Of a stretch of DNA of 64,000 nucleotides, positions 23,771-35,879 are shown in pieces. Each line of letters starts with the position of its first letter. Position 1 is the stretch's first letter. The translations under genes were made by a program, and so were the position numbers. This stretch comes from Callorhinus ursinus (lineage: Eukaryota > Chordata > Mammalia > Carnivora > Otariidae): the NCBI RefSeq assembly GCF_003265705.1, contig NW_020312788.1:1259423-1323422 (forward strand). The letters are read 5' to 3'. The notes beneath the pieces were generated by a model. It ran no database searches. It saw nothing but the letters and a program-made list of their open reading frames with translations, and was not told where the DNA came from.

Positions 23771-24485
23771 TTGTAAAGAAGGTAACAATAAATAGAAAGA
23801 AAGTAAATTAAAAGCCGGGGGTCTGGGAGCACATTCAGGGAGGTGTGTGTTGAGACAGTAAATGAAAGGAGAAGGTTATCCATGAACTGTCACTAAAGCC
23901 AGACTCTCCGGTGTGTTAGGGATTCTTGGTTGGAGACCTCCCACCATTGCTCATGACTCCCTGAGAGACAAACTCTTAAGTAAAAAGAGATTAAAATTGT
24001 TCCTGCTACAGCACCCCCAGACGGTGTACACAACCTTCATCCCCTGCCCTGCATCTCCCCAGCCTGGCCCATTCACTTGTTCTCTGGCTTCTCATTCACT
24101 AAGAGTTGCACCCAATCCCCAAATCCCTCAGTCAGACCCTGGCCTGCCTAATCTAACAAGTACCACCCCCTATCCCAGGTAACCATAACCCACATGTACT
24201 TCTAAATGGAGGTATTCCCAGGACTCTGTCCTCTAACTTCTCTTATTGTGTCTTCATGGCCCCATGGGAATCATCCCAGCTTGCGAGTCTAGCTCCAGAC
24301 AACTTGCTATGAGGTGGCTCCACATGCATGGCACTAGCACCAAGAACTCAACTCCATTATTCTATTGAAATTTTTCCTCCACTGTGCTCCCTCTTGTGGT
24401 AACTAGAATCATTACCATCTCAGTCACCTAGTCTAGAAGCCTCAGTAACCTTTAATTCTCTCATATCCCTCACTTTCAGCATCCA
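23771..24485. other. Unassigned intergenic sequence
   Basis: No gene or repeat recognised. Confidence 0.35.
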
Positions 24486-24500
24486 ATAGACTGGGCTTTT

Positions 24501-24818
24501 TTTTTATTATTACGTTATGTTAATCACCACACATTACATCATTAGTTTTTGATGTAGTGTTCCATGATTCATTGTTTGTGCATAACACCCAGGGCTCCAT
24601 GCAGAACGTGCCCTCTTTAATACCCATCACCAGGCTAACCCATCCCCCACCCCCTCCCCTCTAGAACCATCAGTTTGTTTCTCAGAGTCCGTCATCTCTC
24701 ATGGTTCATCTCCCCCTCCGATCTCCCCCCCTTCATTCTTCCCCTCCTGCTATGTTCTTCTTTTTTTTTTTTTTTAACATGTATTATTTGTTTCAGAGGT
24801 ACAGGTCTATGATTCAAC
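24501..24818 (-). mobile_element. Young carnivore L1 3' end
   Basis: Same reversed 3' end as at 20163, about 80 bases longer. 15-bp target duplication ATAGACTGGGCTTTT at 24486-24500 and 24819-24833. Confidence 0.94.
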
Positions 24819-24839
24819 ATAGACTGGGCTTTTGAGCAC

Positions 24840-25255
24840 CTTTTTGTGGTTCCCTAGTTTTTCCTGCATTTCCCTCAGATCCTGATTATTTCTCACATGC
24901 ACCACTAAAATAATTTCGTTCTCCTTCACAGTGCTGCGGTGCTCTTTCCCTCAAAACTCAGCATGGAGAACATCACTCCCCTGCTCAAACTCCTGGGATG
25001 GCTCATTGCTTCTAAAGGTGAACTCCTCTTGGCATCTAAAGGCCTCCATTCCCTAGATTCAGTGTGTGCTGTAGAGCCAACCTGCCTTTGCTTCTGCTGT
25101 CCTTCACTGTCCCTTTTACCTGTTTAATGAAATATGCATCCTTCAAGGCCACTTTCAAAGCCATCTTCTTCGTTGAGCTTCTTTGGCCTCCCAGATGGAA
25201 TTAATTCTCCTTGGCATTCCTGTGGCACTTCATTCTAACAATTACTTAAGTCTGC
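24840..25255 (+). mobile_element. L2 LINE fragment
   Basis: CTCCCCTGCTCAAACTCCTG, TCCTTCAAGGCCACTTTC, TTCTTCGTTGAGCTTCTTTGG: the L2 3' region, diverged. Confidence 0.65.
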
Positions 25256-25299
25256 CTAGAAATATGGTTTATCAACATTCCTAACATTGCAATCACCTC

Positions 25300-25555
25300 C
25301 GTCATTTTCAATATAGCAAAATACCGAAGACAGATAATGGGTTTTAAAATTAAACTAGGGTTTGAATTCCAGCTCCTTTGTTGACTGTGTGACATTGCAC
25401 CAATTAGCCTCTGTAAGCCTAATTTCTTCATAAGTAAAAAGGGGAAATAGTATATAATAAGGTTGCTATAGGAATTAAACAAATAATGTGAATGAAATGT
25501 CAAGCACAGTGTCTTCTTACTTACAGTAGGCACTCCAAAATATTAGCTCCTTTCT
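25300..25555 (+). mobile_element. MIR SINE
   Basis: TTTGAATTCCAGCTCCTTTG, TGTGTGACATTGCACCAATT, GTAGGCACTCCAAAATATTA: the MIR 5'-core-3' order. Confidence 0.75.
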
Positions 25556-25736
25556 CCACTTTGTGTCATACCTAATATCTAAGGCAAAACCTTAGGAACA
25601 GCAGGCTGTTTATAAAGGTTTCTTGGATAAAATTGATAAGCTAATGGGAGAAAATTCTATTAAAAGAGTCTAAGGAATTATAGCTAAAGGCACAAAGTAG
25701 CTGAAAACTGAGAAGATATCAGAAGAAAACATTTTT

Positions 25737-25949
25737 ATTTTAATTTTTTAAAAAAGATTGTATTTATTTATTTGACAGAGAGAGAGAGAGAGAGACAGCG
25801 AGAGAGGGAACACAAGCAGGGGGAGTGGGAGAGGGAGAAGCAGGCTTCCCGCTGAGCAGGGAGCCCGATGTGGGGCTCCATCCCAGGACCCTGGGACCAT
25901 GACCTGAGCCGAAGGCAGACGCTTAACAACTGAGCCACCCAGGCGCCCC
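25737..25949 (-). mobile_element. Can-SINE, first of a shared-target pair
   Basis: Reversed Can-SINE from T-run and AGATTG through GAGCCACCCAGGCGCCCC. It is bounded by AGAAAACATTTTT at 25724-25736 and 25950-25962; the right copy is also the left target copy of the next SINE. Confidence 0.97.
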
Positions 25950-25962
25950 AGAAAACATTTTT

Positions 25963-26145
25963 TTTTTTATTTATTTGAGAGAGAGAGAATGAGAGATAGA
26001 GAGCACGAGAGGGAAGAGGGTCAGAGGGAGAAGCAGACTCCCCACTGAGCGGGGAGCCCGATGCGGGACTCGATCCCGGGACTCCAGGATCATGACCTGA
26101 GCCGAAGGCAGTCGCTTAACCAACTGAGCCACCCAGGCGCCCCCC
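25963..26145 (-). mobile_element. Can-SINE, second of a shared-target pair
   Basis: Reversed Can-SINE ending GAGCCACCCAGGCGCCCCCC. It is bounded by AGAAAACATTTTT at 25950-25962 and 26146-26158. Its interior differs from its neighbour (GAATGAGAGATAGAG), so it is a separate insertion rather than a tandem copy. Confidence 0.97.
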
Positions 26146-26158
26146 AGAAAACATTTTT

Positions 26159-28151
26159 AAAGAGAGAAAAAAGGGAAGGATGAGCTTTAGGAAGTAGACC
26201 GGTAAACAGGGATTCCTGGGGCCAGGGGTGAAGAGGAAGACAGTGTGTGTGTGACTTCCTAATGAATACCAGTAGTAATAATACAGTCAACTTCACCTTT
26301 GAGGTATCTATTCAAATTGTGCCCATATTCTCTCATCTCTCTATCTTATCAGAAAAGCTAAGCAGTGGACATTCTACTGAATTCTCCGTATTCATCCATT
26401 TCAGATTATTTGCAATAAGAACGAGTACTTTCACAAACGTTTTTCTCAATCACAAGGATAATTAGTTGACAGGCTTAGCCTTCCTCGTCCACCAGTTCAG
26501 GGTCTTAATCTAACGTGCTGTCCCTATCGTACCTTATAGGTAGAGTTCGTAAAATGAATTGTGGGATAGCTGAGGTATGGGAATTGCACTTCAATAATAG
26601 GGTAAGTTATATATTTTTAAAAAAACCCTCCTAACCTACCAGACTAAATATCAGTGAGCTTACAAAACAGGTATGAGAAATGCCTAATGACATGTATATG
26701 ACAGGAGACCCACTGATTAGCTGCCATGCAGTCTGGGATTTATCTTGTTTTATTTTCCTCTATAAAACTGAATTGATATCCAGAAGCACCAAATAGGAGA
26801 AAAGACATAGAAGAACCAAGAGTATAATTTCCCCAACAGATTTGAAAGAACCTATTTATATCATCTTTTAGAGAAATAAAATTGTATGTGACAAATTTTA
26901 TCGGCAGCAGAGTTAATATATGGCAATATCATAGATGAGAACCATAGGTTCTTATTTTATAAATAATTAATAGTGGAAAATTGCAGAGAAAGTAATTTTT
27001 TGAAGCAACTCTTCTTTTAAATAAACAAGAACACTTAGGAGAAATTGCTTACCTATAATGTACATTCCAGGCAAGCAACCAATCTGTGTAGATCTGGGTC
27101 TCCAAGGTGATGGCATTATCTCTACATAATCATTCATTGTGGATATTCCCTTTGGAAAAACAAAGTGAAGGGCATTGATCTGAAGAAATGTAAAAGTCAC
27201 TGAAAAAAATGTAACCTTAAAATACACCAAATGTCATATAAGGAAAGAAAACCCTCGAGATAAAGTTACATAATTATGATTCTTTTAAAGCATCCAGATG
27301 ATACAACTAGTGTGGACAATAAAGAAAATTTACTAGCAAGTGGATAGAAAAAGAAATATCTATTTTTTGAAGGAAACAAACTAGAATATATGAGTCAATA
27401 TATGGGTCAATATAAACAACTCAATAACATTGAAGTAAAATATTTTACCTCAGATAGAAAATCTCAAACATTTTAGGCCAAAAGCATTTAATTTCATCTA
27501 AATTTTCTCACTGACCTTTATTACTTGCTTATACATATTTTTCTTGCAACAGTCATAATCCTTTTAGGCAAAATATTTTACTTAACTTTGACATCTGCTT
27601 CTTTACATCTGAAGTCTGTGACCTCTGGGAGTTTTATTTTAATGATTATTTTTCTTTAGAACACTTTAATAACAGAAATATAAAGTGATTTCATATACAT
27701 TTTAAGAATTAATATTTATTAACAACCTGTTAGAGAAAAACATTGACTTTAGTTAAAAATGTCTAATTACATAGAAAAACAAAATGTGAATATATAATAA
27801 GAGAAAGGGACTTGTGACTATAATAAACACTTCCCCTTAGAAAATGGAAAAATTAAAGAAATACAACAGTCATTGATTCATAGCAATTTTGAAATATGCC
27901 TGGCAAGACATTTTGAAAGCCCTTTATCTGATGGGTGTATAATATATCTTGATTAGGTCCACAGTCTGCTTCTTGGGAGGATGTTCTTTGTCCAGTGTCT
28001 TTGTGGCCCATGGTTCCATGCTCTGGGAATATGTTGTTGTTTTTTTATACTACTTGTCCACACCAAAGAGAGTATGTCTCCCTGGAGCTGTGCAGCTCTC
28101 AGACAGCCTACTTTTTTTCACTATATGCTTACAAAGTCATTTTAAGTACTA
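26159..28151. other. Unassigned AT-rich intergenic sequence
   Basis: No repeat family recognised over 2 kb. It contains one exon-like open stretch on the minus strand (27053-27179), listed separately. Confidence 0.4.
27053..27179 (-). other. Exon-like open segment, unproven
   Basis: On the minus strand a pyrimidine-rich acceptor (ACTTTTACATTTCTTCAG) precedes 127 bases open in one frame (42 codons, starting INALHFVFPKGI and ending CLPGMYII) and a donor ATAG|GTAAGC. The other two frames stop early. I do not recognise the peptide; it is not UBR3 and not the MYO3B N-terminus as I know it. It could be chance or an old repeat. Confidence 0.2.
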
Positions 28152-28168
28152 AAGAGTCACAGACTTCT

Positions 28169-28368
28169 TTTTCTTCTAATTTTTTTTTTTAAGACAGAGA
28201 GAGAGCACATGGGGGTGGAGGGGCAGAGGGAGAGGAGGAGAGAGAGAGAGAGAATCCCAAACAGGCTCTATGCCCAGTGGGAACATGACGTAGGGCTTGA
28301 TTCCATATCATGACCTGAGCCGAAATCAAGAGTCAGATGCTTAACCAAATGAACCACCCAGGCCTTCC
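28169..28368 (-). mobile_element. Can-SINE, diverged
   Basis: Reversed copy with a GA-rich tract and ATGACCTGAGCCGAAATC, ending GAACCACCCAGGCCTTCC. Imperfect 17-bp target repeat at 28152-28168 and 28369-28385 (AAGARYCACAGAYTTCT). Confidence 0.93.
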
Positions 28369-28385
28369 AAGAACCACAGATTTCT

Positions 28386-29295
28386 AATATCCTGATTCAT
28401 GGTTTCTTTAATATAACTCTCTTAAAAACATAGTAGACTTTTTACCTATTGGTGTCCAGTCATTTCCAGGCTTCAAAAGCTCTAGCAATAGCTCTTTTCT
28501 AGACATTCTTCTTAGATTTGCTCTGTATCATTGCTTTCTGTCTTCCATGACTCTCTTTCTACTTATTTGTAGGTAAATTAAACTTATCAGACCTCAGTGG
28601 AAGAGCCACATTTTTAGTCTCTTTTCCATAAACCATTTTGTCCAACTGAAAGGATATATCGCACACCACACCCTTAGTTTGATCTTTACTCTGAAACAAG
28701 TACTTTCACAAAGGCTTTTCAGAGGTTTTAACAATGATGTCAAGACTATAATCTCATTTCATCTTTGCCAGACGCTGAGTTTACTGTTACTCAAAACTTT
28801 TTCAGTTTTATCTTTTAGTAATTGTGGTTGAGAGAAGGTGTGTTTTCCAACTCTTCAATTCCCCAAATTTTTCGACTGTGTTCTTTTTTATTCTTGCTAC
28901 AAAATGGTCAGTTCTTTTCTGAGCTCATCTGCTCTTGTAATACCTTGTGTAATGCAGCCAACAGCAGGCAACACATTCTGTTTTCCAACACTTTCCCCTA
29001 TAGCTACAAGTTCATTAGGTATCTTATTCATCTTATAAATTATTGCAGACAACAGCTTAACAAATATTTCGCCCCTGGATAACATAGATCTCCTTTTCAT
29101 CCTTAAATATCAGCTTTATTGCTATCTACCGTCAACTCTTAAACCACTGACATATATTTTATTATTTTTTGTCACAAAAAATCCCATTCCTCGTAGCAAT
29201 TTCTCTATCAGTGAGGATAATCCAGATTATATTACAGTAACAAGCAACTACAAGAATCTTATCATATTAAAATGCTAGGTTTATTTTTTGTTGTC
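28386..29295. other. Unassigned sequence with a short minus-strand frame
   Basis: A 67-codon frame at 28897-29100 (minus) starts MKRRSMLSRGEIFVKLLSAI. I recognise neither it nor the surrounding sequence. It may be part of an old retroelement. Confidence 0.3.
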
Positions 29296-29310
29296 TTTTA
29301 ATTTTTAATT

Positions 29311-29498
29311 TTTTAGAAGATTTTATTTATTGGAGAGAGAGGCAGAGACAGAGCATGAGCAGGGGGGTGGAGGCAGAGGCGGGGAGAAGGAAACTCCCCA
29401 CTGAGCAGGGAGCCCAACACAGGGCTCAATTCCAGGACCCTGAGGTCATGACCTGAGCCGAAGGCAGATGCTTAACCAACTGAGCCACCCAGGCACCC
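29311..29498 (-). mobile_element. Can-SINE
   Basis: Reversed copy ending GAGCCACCCAGGCACCCC. AGGTTTATTTTTxGTT-like target repeats lie at about 29277-29292 and 29501-29514. Confidence 0.95.
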
Positions 29499-30089
29499 CA
29501 AGGTTTATTTTTGTTCATGTTTGTTTTGCTTATCCAGCACAGGGTTAGCTTGTTTTCAAACTAGGACCCAGTAGTACTCTGGAACAGAGTAGCCAGCACC
29601 TGGAGCATCACCAGTTGCCATGACAATGGGAAAAACAACAGGATGAATCATTCACTGGATTTTAAAGATTCTACAAGGAAGCACACATCACTTCTAGTCA
29701 CATTACATTGACTGAAGTGAATTATATGGCTGTATCTAGTTCAAGGGAGTAGGAAATTATAATCCTAACATGAACCTGAAAATGAACTAGAAAATCTTTG
29801 GTGGACAGCATTAATGATTATCACATCCTCCAAGATCTTTATTATTTTCCTTTTCACATTTAGGGCTAGCATCTACCTAGTACAGATTTTGGTATGGTGT
29901 GATAGGATCCAATATGGATACCACTATCGTTTACTGAAAAACCCATTCTCTTCCCACTGCCATGCAGTGCTACTCTTCTTATAAATCAAGTGTTCACATA
30001 TGCATGGCTTTGTTTCTGGGCTCTCTACTCTGTTCCTTTGGTCTATTTATCTATCCTTACCCTAGCGGCACATTATCTTAATTCCTTTT

Positions 30090-30252
30090 TTTTAAATTGT
30101 GTTTTATTATGTTATGTTAGTCACCATACAGTACATCATTAGTTTTTGATGTAGTGTTCCATGATTCATTGTTTGCATATAACACACCGTGCTCCATGCA
30201 ATACATGCCCTCTGTAATACTCATCACTGGGCTAACCCATTCCCCCCACCCC
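30090..30252 (-). mobile_element. Young carnivore L1 3' end, short
   Basis: T-run, GTTATGTTAGTCACC, CATCATTAGTTTTTGATG, CCATGATTCATTG. Flanked by CATTAYCTTAATTC at 30072-30085 and 30253-30266. Confidence 0.92.
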
Positions 30253-30546
30253 ATTACCTTAATTCTTAGTGAACTATTGTTAAGTCTTGATAACAGAACA
30301 AGTCTTATCTAGGAAAACTTTGTTCTTCTGTAAGAATGTCTTGGCTTAACTTGGACCTCTGCATTTCCATATAAAATTTAGAGTCAATATATCTTTGAAT
30401 TTTGATTGCCTGGCAATATAAGGAAAAATAACATCTTTATAAATATTAAGTCTACCCTTTTATAACATGTAAATCTGTTTAGATTTTTCTTATTAATATC
30501 TTTGATTTTTCTCAATATCATTTTAGCTAAAGAAGTCTTACAAATA

Positions 30547-30731
30547 TTTTAAGATTTTATTTATTTGACAGAGAGAGTGAGAGAGCACAAGCAAGAGGGA
30601 GCAGCAGAAGGAGAGGGAGAAGCAGATTCCCCACTGAGCTGGGAGCCCAATGTGGGGCTCCATCCCAGGACGCTGTGATCACGACCTGAGCTGAAGGCAG
30701 ATGCTTAACCATCTGAGACACCCAGGGACCC
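30547..30731 (-). mobile_element. Can-SINE
   Basis: AAGATTTTATTTATTTGACAG, GA-rich tract, CCATCTGAGACACCCAGGG. Flanked by ACAAATATTTT and ACAAATCTTTT. Confidence 0.95.
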
Positions 30732-31350
30732 ACAAATCTTTTATTAGATTAGTTCATAGGTATTTTATAGTTGTATGCTTTTGTAGATGGTATGTTCTAA
30801 CAATTTTTTTTTGGTAAATAGAAATAATTTATTTTTCTCTATTTTGATTTTATTTCTAGTAACCTATCTAAACTCTAACTGGAATAACTTATCTATAGAT
30901 TCTTTTGTACTTTCTGTGTACACAATCACATCATTACTGAATCTGAATACTGACAACTTTATTTCTTCCTCTTCAATCATTATTAGGACATTCCTACAAT
31001 GTTGAACAGAGTAGTTATACAGGACATCTGGTCTTGTTCCCAATCTCAAAGGGAAAGTTTTCAATGTTTCACCATTAAATATGATCTTTGCAGGTTTTTT
31101 TGTTTTTGTTTTTATTTGGGTTTTTTGTTGTTGTTTGGTATCCAAACTTTATCAGATTAAGGAAATTATCTTCTATTCCTAACTTGTTAACAATTTTAAC
31201 TATGAATGCAAGTTAGATTTTTGTCACATGATTTTTTTGCATCAGCTGATCTTAACATTTTTTCCTTTATATGTTAATGTAGCAAATTAAATTGATTGGT
31301 ATTTTAATGTTAAATAATCCTTCCATTATTTGAGTGATAAGTTCAACTTG

Positions 31351-31640
31351 GTCATAATTTGTTATGGAAAATTTCAAACCATGTAAAAGTTGAGAGAATA
31401 ATATAAAAATTCCCATGTACTCATCCTCCAGCTTCAATAATTAATAGTACATAATCAGCCTTCTTTCATCTATATTCCCATCTCCCCATTTCCCACCCTC
31501 ACCTCAAATTATTTTAAGGCAAACTCCAGACAATATATCATCATTATCATTATCATATACATATCAGTGAATATCTCTAGCTCTTTTTCAAAATATAGTC
31601 ATAATTGTTTTGGATGTGTCTCTGGTAAACATCAAATGTT
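31351..31640 (-). mobile_element. Probable ancient L1 3' UTR fragment
   Basis: ATTCCCATGTACTCATCCTC, AGGCAAACTCCAGACAATAT and a short ATCATT run resemble a widespread old L1-type 3' region. Confidence 0.4.
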
Positions 31641-31780
31641 GGTTTTCTATTTAATCTAGTCGACAACTTTTTTCTTAATCAGGAATTCAGACTATTTGTA
31701 TTTAATGTAATTTCTGTAAGTATCGATTCAAATGACTACCTTCTTATGTAATTGTATTTCTCTCTTCTGGCCGCATTATT

Positions 31781-31970
31781 TTTTTTTAATATTTTATTTA
31801 TTTATTTGACAGAGAGAGAGAGCAAGAGAGCACAAGCAGGGGGAGCAGCAGAGGGAGAGAGAGAAGCAGGCTCCCTGCCAAGCAGGGACGTGGGGCTCTA
31901 TCCCAGGACCCTGGGATCATGACCTGAGCCGAAGGCAGATGCTTAACCGACTGAGCTACCCAGGCACCCC
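31781..31970 (-). mobile_element. Can-SINE
   Basis: ATTTTATTTATTTATTTGAC, GA-rich tract, GATCATGACCTGAGCCGAAG, GAGCTACCCAGGCACCCC. Confidence 0.96.
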
Positions 31971-32464
31971 TTACGTTATTTTTGATTGGTTATTATTCTA
32001 TTCTCCACTCCCATATTAGTTTGGAAGTTTTATCCTCTTTCTTATTCTGTATGAAAGATTTTTTTAATTACCCTAGAAATATACTTTCCTAGAAAGTATA
32101 TTAATCTTATTTCACTTACCAAGAAGTATTGAGTATCTCCATATAGCAGGTGAAGTAAAAAGCCACAGAGGTAAAATGAGCAAGCAGTCTGGTCCTTGAG
32201 GAACTTTAGCCTAAGTCAGTCCCTTTATTTTTCTTTTGAAAAATCTCTAGGTCTCCCAAGTTCAGTCTACTGCTTTTTTGCATTATGTAAATACCATGTG
32301 TTTATAAAAAGACCTAAATATTTCATAAGCTTATTGTAAAGATTGTCAGCAGTCTATTACATCTTTTTCACATATTAATTTTTCAGTTTTTGGTTCATCA
32401 TTTTGGAGGATCCAGCTGCTCTGGATCTTTACAAGCATCTTTCTACACATCACACCTATCCTCA
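31971..32464. other. Unassigned AT-rich sequence
   Basis: No gene or repeat recognised. Confidence 0.35.
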
Positions 32465-32620
32465 TAACCTTGCAGTGAAGTATTATCATCCAATCAGGAA
32501 AGTGATTTCAGTGAGACTGATTCTCCCAGGACCACACATCTTGTGAGTGCTGGGCTGGATTTGAATCCAGATCTGCCTGTCTCTAATGCTTATACTTTTT
32601 TCCACCATATTACATGGCAG
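32465..32620 (-). mobile_element. MIR SINE
   Basis: GGACCACACATCTTGTGAGT, GGATTTGAATCCAGATCTG, TCTAATGCTTATAC: reversed MIR core. Confidence 0.7.
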
Positions 32621-32689
32621 GATTTGTCAAAACGAAGGCTAGAAAAATTGTAATGTGTATTAATACCTTAAGAGTACATGATTGTCACT

Positions 32690-33990
32690 TGATTTTATTG
32701 AGATGTAATTCACATACCATAAAATTCATCTTTTTATTCATTTATTTTAGAGAGCAGGAGAGGGGCAGAGGGAGGAAGAGAGAATCTCAAGCAGACTCCC
32801 CACTGAGCATACAGCTTGATGTGGGGCTCAATCTCACAACCCTGAGATCATGACCTGAGCTGAAATCAAGTTGGACACTTAACCAATGGAGCCACCCAGG
32901 TGCCCCAACCTTCATCTTTTTAAAGTGTACTGTTCAGTGGCTTTTATTATATTCACAAAGCTGTACAACCATCACTACTATCTAATTCCAGAATATTTTC
33001 ATCTCCCCCAGAAGAAACCCTCTTACTATTAGCAGCCATTCCATATTTCCTCCTCCCCCACGACTTTAGCAATCTCTAATCTACTTGCTGTCCCTATGGA
33101 TTTGCCTATCCTGGATAGCCCAGCTTTTGTCTGCAGCCTTTGGCTTCTTTCACTTAGCATGTTTTCAAGGCTCGTCCATGTCGTAACGTGCATTAGTGTT
33201 CCACTCCTTTTGTGGTTGAATAATATTCCATTTTATGGATATACCACCTTTTCTTTATCCATTCATTGGTTGGTAACATTTTTTACTGTTGTGGACAATG
33301 TTGCTGTAAACATTTGTGTACAAGTTTTTGTACAACTTTATTTTTTGTTCTCTTAGGTATATAATTCAGAGTGTAACTGCTGGGTCATATAGTATATGTT
33401 CAATTTTTTGAGGAACTGTCAAACACAGCAATGTTACTTTACATCCCCCCCCCCCCAAGCAAAGTATAAGGGTTGCAATCTTTCCACATTGTCAGCACTT
33501 GTTATTGTCCATTTTTCTGGGTAAGCCATCCTAGGGGTCATGAAGTAATATCATACTGTGGTTTTGATTTACATTTCCCTAATGGCTAATAAAGTTGAGC
33601 ATTTTATTAATAGAGCTTATTTGCTGTTTGTGTATCTTCTTTGGAGAAAGTTTGTTCAAGTCCTTTGTCCATTTTTTAATTGGGTTGTCTTTTGATTGTT
33701 AAATTATAAGTTCTTTATATATTTGGCATATTAAGCCTTATCATACATATGATTAACAAATATTTTTCTCCCATTCTGTGAGTTTTCACTTTCCTGATAG
33801 TGTTCTTTGAATGACAAGTTTTTAATATGGATGGAGTCCAATTTATCTTTTTTTTTTTTGAGGGGCAATGGGTTGTGTTTCAGGTGTCATATCTAAGAAA
33901 CTACTGCCTAATCCAAGATCACAAAGATTTGTAACTGTTTTCTTCTAATATTACCTTTACCCTTTTCTGAGACAATTTAAGAAATTTAAA
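32690..33990 (-). mobile_element. Old L1 (L1M-type) 3' part, interrupted
   Basis: Reversed 3' UTR start TTTATTGAGATGTAATTC (32695), CTGTACAACCATCACTAC (32962), GAATAATATTCCATTTTATG (33219), GGTTTTGATTTACATTTCCC (33561). A Can-SINE splits it near its 3' end. Confidence 0.85.
32736..32906 (-). mobile_element. Can-SINE
   Basis: Reversed copy with a shortened GA tract, ending GAGCCACCCAGGTGCCCC. TTCATCTTTTTA flanks both sides (32725-32736, 32911-32922). Confidence 0.95.
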
Positions 33991-34239
33991 AATTTCAATT
34001 TCATTTATCCCTGTAGCTTACATTCTACTGTTGCCACTCATATACATACATATTGAAATTCTATACAATGCATTATCATAGTCACTTTTTGCAGTATGTT
34101 CATTTAGCTATACTTAAATATTTACTACAATTTTTGTTTTTTGTTTCTTACTGAAATTTAATCTTCTACCAGGGCTATTTTCCTTTTGTCTGAAGAACTT
34201 TTGGAGGGATTTTCCTTCCTTAGGGAGGATCTGTTGCTA

Positions 34240-35240
34240 TTAAATTCTCTCACATTTTTATTTTAATGTCTTTATTTTGCCTTCATTCTTGAATATTTTT
34301 GTTGTGTAGAGAATCCTTGGTTGAGAGTTTTCTTTCAACACTTTGAAGGTATTTTTCTACTACTTGTTTCCAATATACTATTGAGAAATCAGAAATCTTT
34401 TTTTTTTTTTTTTAGATTTTATTTATCTGAGAGAGAGAGCACAAGCAGGGGGAGCAGGAGATGGAGAAGCAGGCTCCCCACTGAGCAGGGAGCCCGATGC
34501 AGGGCTCAATCCCAGGACCCTGAGATCATGACCTGAGCAGAAGGCAGATGCTTAACCGATTGAACCACCCAGCACCCGGAGAAATCAGAAATCTTTTGAA
34601 GGTAGTTCATTCTTTTTCCAGTCGGAAGCTTTTAAAATTTTTCTTTCTTTCTTTTTTTTTTTCCAGTTTCACTATGTGTCTTGATATGGATTCCTTTCTA
34701 TTTATCCTACTTGGGTTCTACTGACTTCTTGAATTTATGGCTCAATGTCTTTCATCACTTGCAGAAAATCCTCAGCTATTATCTCTTTCAATCCTGTCTC
34801 TGACACATTCTTTCTCCCCTTTCTGGAACTCCAAGTGTGTTTGACATTTTCACCATGTCCTCTATGACTTTTACCTCTCTTACCCACTTTCCAAATCTTT
34901 TAAACTCTTCTGACTTTTAATCCAGTTTACCATGTCTTTAGCTATGTCTCACATGATATTAAACAGCTCCATTAAGTTCTTAATATTTTCAGTACCAGAA
35001 TTTCTAATTGGTTCTTTTTCAAATTAAAAAAAAAATCAGTTTTAGTATCTAGAGTTCCTGTGGCCCATTACTATTATTTTTCTATTGATTTTGGCTTATA
35101 TGTATTGTCTCATCCTGTTCCTTCACTTTATTTGAAATATTTTCAGAAATAATTTGGATGATATCCTCCAGAGAGGTTGTTCTTTCTGCTAGTCACTGGA
35201 AAGCATTAGCAGTCTATGACCAAGACTTTTTTTAGAGCTG
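34240..35240 (-). mobile_element. Probable old L1 5' part, interrupted
   Basis: T-rich sequence such as GTGTCTTGATATGGATTCC (34676) and TCAGCTATTATCTCTTTCAA (34772), typical of reversed L1M 5' regions. Split by a Can-SINE. Confidence 0.5.
34402..34578 (-). mobile_element. Can-SINE
   Basis: Reversed copy with a perfect 19-bp target duplication GAGAAATCAGAAATCTTTT at 34383-34401 and 34579-34597. Confidence 0.98.
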
Positions 35241-35265
35241 GAATTACTCCCTTCACTCCATCAGT

Positions 35266-35452
35266 CTTTTTTTTTTTTAAGATACATTTGAAAGGGGACA
35301 CAAGTGGGGGGAGGGGGAGGGGCAAAGGGAGAGGGAGACAAGCAGACTCCCCACTGAGCAGGGAGCCTGAAGCAGGACTTGATCCCAGGACCCTAAGATC
35401 ATGACCTGAACCAAAATTAAGAGCATTAATTACTGAGCCACCCAGGCACCCC
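35266..35452 (-). mobile_element. Can-SINE
   Basis: Reversed copy, shortened at its tail side, ending GAGCCACCCAGGCACCCC. Imperfect flanks CTCCATCAGTCTTTTT and CTCCATAGGTCTTTTT. Confidence 0.94.
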
Positions 35453-35879
35453 TACTCCATAGGTCTTTTTGCTGAAGTCTTCCCAACTTGTGGTTAGATA
35501 AAACTAATCTTTTAGATTTTCTCAAAAAACATTCATATTTGGATGCTTAAAACCTTCTCTACGCTCTTGGTACTTCAGAGGACAACCCAACCTTAAAATG
35601 ATTAGGTTACTTTCTTTCTTTGAGGTTTTTGAGTCTGCTTTGCATGTTGCCTTGCTTCACATGTTGCATGTGAAGTCTGACATAGTATAATTATCTTGTC
35701 CTTTTTAGGTCTTTGATCTTTTTGTGTCTATAGGCCCTGAGAACTTTTATCTTTATAGTCTAATAATGTTTCTAGGGTGTGTCTTAGATTTGATTAAAGG
35801 TCAATTTTTCTGGTATTCTGTGGGCTCTTTCAATATGAACTCAAGTCTTTTATTTGAGGGAAATTCTCTTAGTCTATGC

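Larger units (their letters stand above)
29890..31350 (-). mobile_element. Old L1 ORF2 region, interrupted
   Basis: Reversed L1 text such as CTGTTCCTTTGGTCTATTTA (30030), AACATGTAAATC (30465) and CTTTATATGTTAATGTAGC (31265). It is split by a young L1 3' end and a Can-SINE. No intact frame. Confidence 0.75.

Noticed and set aside
28897..29100. 67-codon minus-strand frame with protein-like composition
   Set aside because: No match that I can name and no splice support. It is noted in the features as unassigned rather than called a gene.
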